Assembly: GCF_010365865.1 (NCBI RefSeq)
Contig: NZ_CP048020.1
Location: 248,001 to 312,000, forward strand
Length of the DNA: 64,000 nucleotides
Source of the DNA: Treponema vincentii
Lineage (GTDB): Bacteria > Spirochaetota > Spirochaetia > Treponematales > Treponemataceae
Reading direction: 5' to 3'
Shown: piece after piece, positions 63,157 through 64,000 of the stretch
Numbering within the stretch: position 1 is the stretch's first letter
How the letters are laid out: each line of letters opens with the position of its first letter
Notes under the pieces: model-generated
The model's input: only the letters and a program-made list of their open reading frames with translations
Told to the model about the DNA's origin: nothing
Database searches by the model: none
Position numbers and translations under genes: made by a program

Positions 63157-64000
63157 ATGTATTTAAGACAAAGATTTCAAACACTACTGTCATTCGCGAC
63201 AGTATTAAGCATGGTTGTGATGGTCTTTGTATCATCATGCTCTGCAAGTCCTGCTTCGGCAACAACGGTTTATGCCGATACAAAGCATTCGGATGCAATT
63301 ACAAAAGAGACGATTACGTTGTTGGAAGGACTGCAAAGCGCAAACCGGCAGGTATCCGCAGCGATTTTACCGTCTGTGGTAACGCTTTCGGTTACCGAAA
63401 TTAAGAAAGTCAGAAACCCGCTTTCGGGTGACGGTTTCCCGTGGTTCTTCTTCGGAATGCCTAATCAGGAGAACGGCGAAAAATCCGATGGAAAAGATAG
63501 CGGCGAACAGGAATATAAATCAGAAGGTATGGGATCGGGCGTTATCGTTCGTAAGAGCGGTAACACCTATTATGTGCTGACTAATCAGCATGTTACCGGT
63601 ACGGCTGAAAAGATTATCGTCAAGTTGTATAACGGACATACTGCGGAAGGAAAATTGGTCGGTGGTGACCAGCGGCGGGATATCGCATTGGTTTCGTTTG
63701 AATCCACCGAAAAAGATATTGTCATTGCCGAATTGGGTAATTCCGACGCAGTAGAAGTCGGCGATATCGTATTTGCTGTCGGTTCTCCGCTCGGGTATGT
63801 TTCGACGGTTACCCGCGGTATGGTCAGTGCGGTAGGACGGTCGGGCGGCTCGAATAATAACATCAACGACTTTATCCAAACCGATGCGGCAATCAATCAG
63901 GGGAATTCCGGCGGCCCGCTCGTGAATATCTATGGGCAAGTTATCGGCATTAATACTTGGATTGCATCGTCGAGCGGCGGATCCCAAGGGCTTGGCTTTT
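63157..64000 (+). CDS. HtrA/DegP-family serine protease, 5' part
   Basis: A partial gene running off the window (281 codons seen). Signal peptide with a possible lipobox FVSSC (Cys28). The trypsin-like protease domain carries the triad: His in LTNQHVTG, Asp in RRDIALVSF, Ser in QGNSGGPLVN. A Ser/Gly/Asn linker precedes the domain. The PDZ domains would lie beyond 64000. Periplasmic quality-control protease and chaperone; the lipid anchor is inferred. Confidence 0.9.
   Translation, partial: MYLRQRFQTLLSFATVLSMVVMVFVSSCSASPASATTVYADTKHSDAITKETITLLEGLQSANRQVSAAILPSVVTLSVTEIKKVRNPLSGDGFPWFFFGMPNQENGEKSDGKDSGEQEYKSEGMGSGVIVRKSGNTYYVLTNQHVTGTAEKIIVKLYNGHTAEGKLVGGDQRRDIALVSFESTEKDIVIAELGNSDAVEVGDIVFAVGSPLGYVSTVTRGMVSAVGRSGGSNNNINDFIQTDAAINQGNSGGPLVNIYGQVIGINTWIASSSGGSQGLGF

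Overview
The window looks like chromosome of a Treponema, most likely an oral species. The evidence is spirochete-style lipoprotein signals (LFSSC, LFFSC, CTSC), a DUF2715-type outer-membrane protein, a selenocysteine-dependent glycine/sarcosine/betaine reductase (grdEB) and a fermentative gene set (malic enzyme, L-lactate dehydrogenase). The species call is inference; no rRNA or other marker was available to settle it.

Layout. (1) 1-25,250 is an accessory island read entirely on the + strand. It is a graveyard or reservoir of displaced Rhs toxin tips. Short pieces of the conserved Rhs core (YYYGARYLDPKYSRWLSGD ... NLHLYHYAGNNPVKYEDPDG) are joined to different AT-rich C-terminal toxin domains, each followed by one or more putative immunity genes that are often lipoproteins or small membrane proteins. 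Many tips are cut, frameshifted or reduced to 20-60 codon tails. No full-length rhs lies in the window. (2) 25,261-38,465 holds housekeeping genes: mfd behind two cyclic-nucleotide-binding-domain genes, a PHP phosphoesterase, the grdEB selenoprotein operon with its own promoter, a split ThrE-type exporter, an Smr protein and a lipoprotein with an HECLH motif downstream of metK. (3) 38,473-41,427 has metK, a seven-tRNA cluster (four Ser isoacceptors and three tandem Arg-GCG) and an ssb gene. (4) 41,740-57,139 has outer-membrane and surface proteins, malic enzyme, lactate dehydrogenase, two DUF488 genes, a glycolipid-type glycosyltransferase, a DUF2804 protein, an MtnA-like isomerase, tRNA-Leu(CAA) and a DEAD-box helicase. 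(5) 57,834-64,000 has a sugar ABC transporter with a disrupted binding-protein gene, metNI, and the start of an HtrA/DegP protease.

The most unusual feature is a modular repeat built from consecutive hairpins. It separates the Rhs tips and also forms arrays in two ordinary intergenic regions (44.17-44.81 kb and 57.14-57.83 kb). The connecting sequences and layout are conserved between copies, but the stems are often quite different while still self-complementary. One terminal module is a nested palindrome of about 125 bp with fixed ends CCTTTTGAAAA and TTTTCAAAAGG; its right end is the junction with Rhs core in every tip that has a recognisable core boundary of this type. Selection on structure rather than sequence, and a role as a recombination boundary for the tip cassettes, are inferences from this pattern.

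How it fits together: a resident rhs elsewhere (probably to the left, not seen) could exchange its tip with these silent cassettes through the short shared core segments, while the retained immunity genes protect against sibling toxins. The rest of the window is ordinary metabolism of an amino-acid and sugar fermenting anaerobe.
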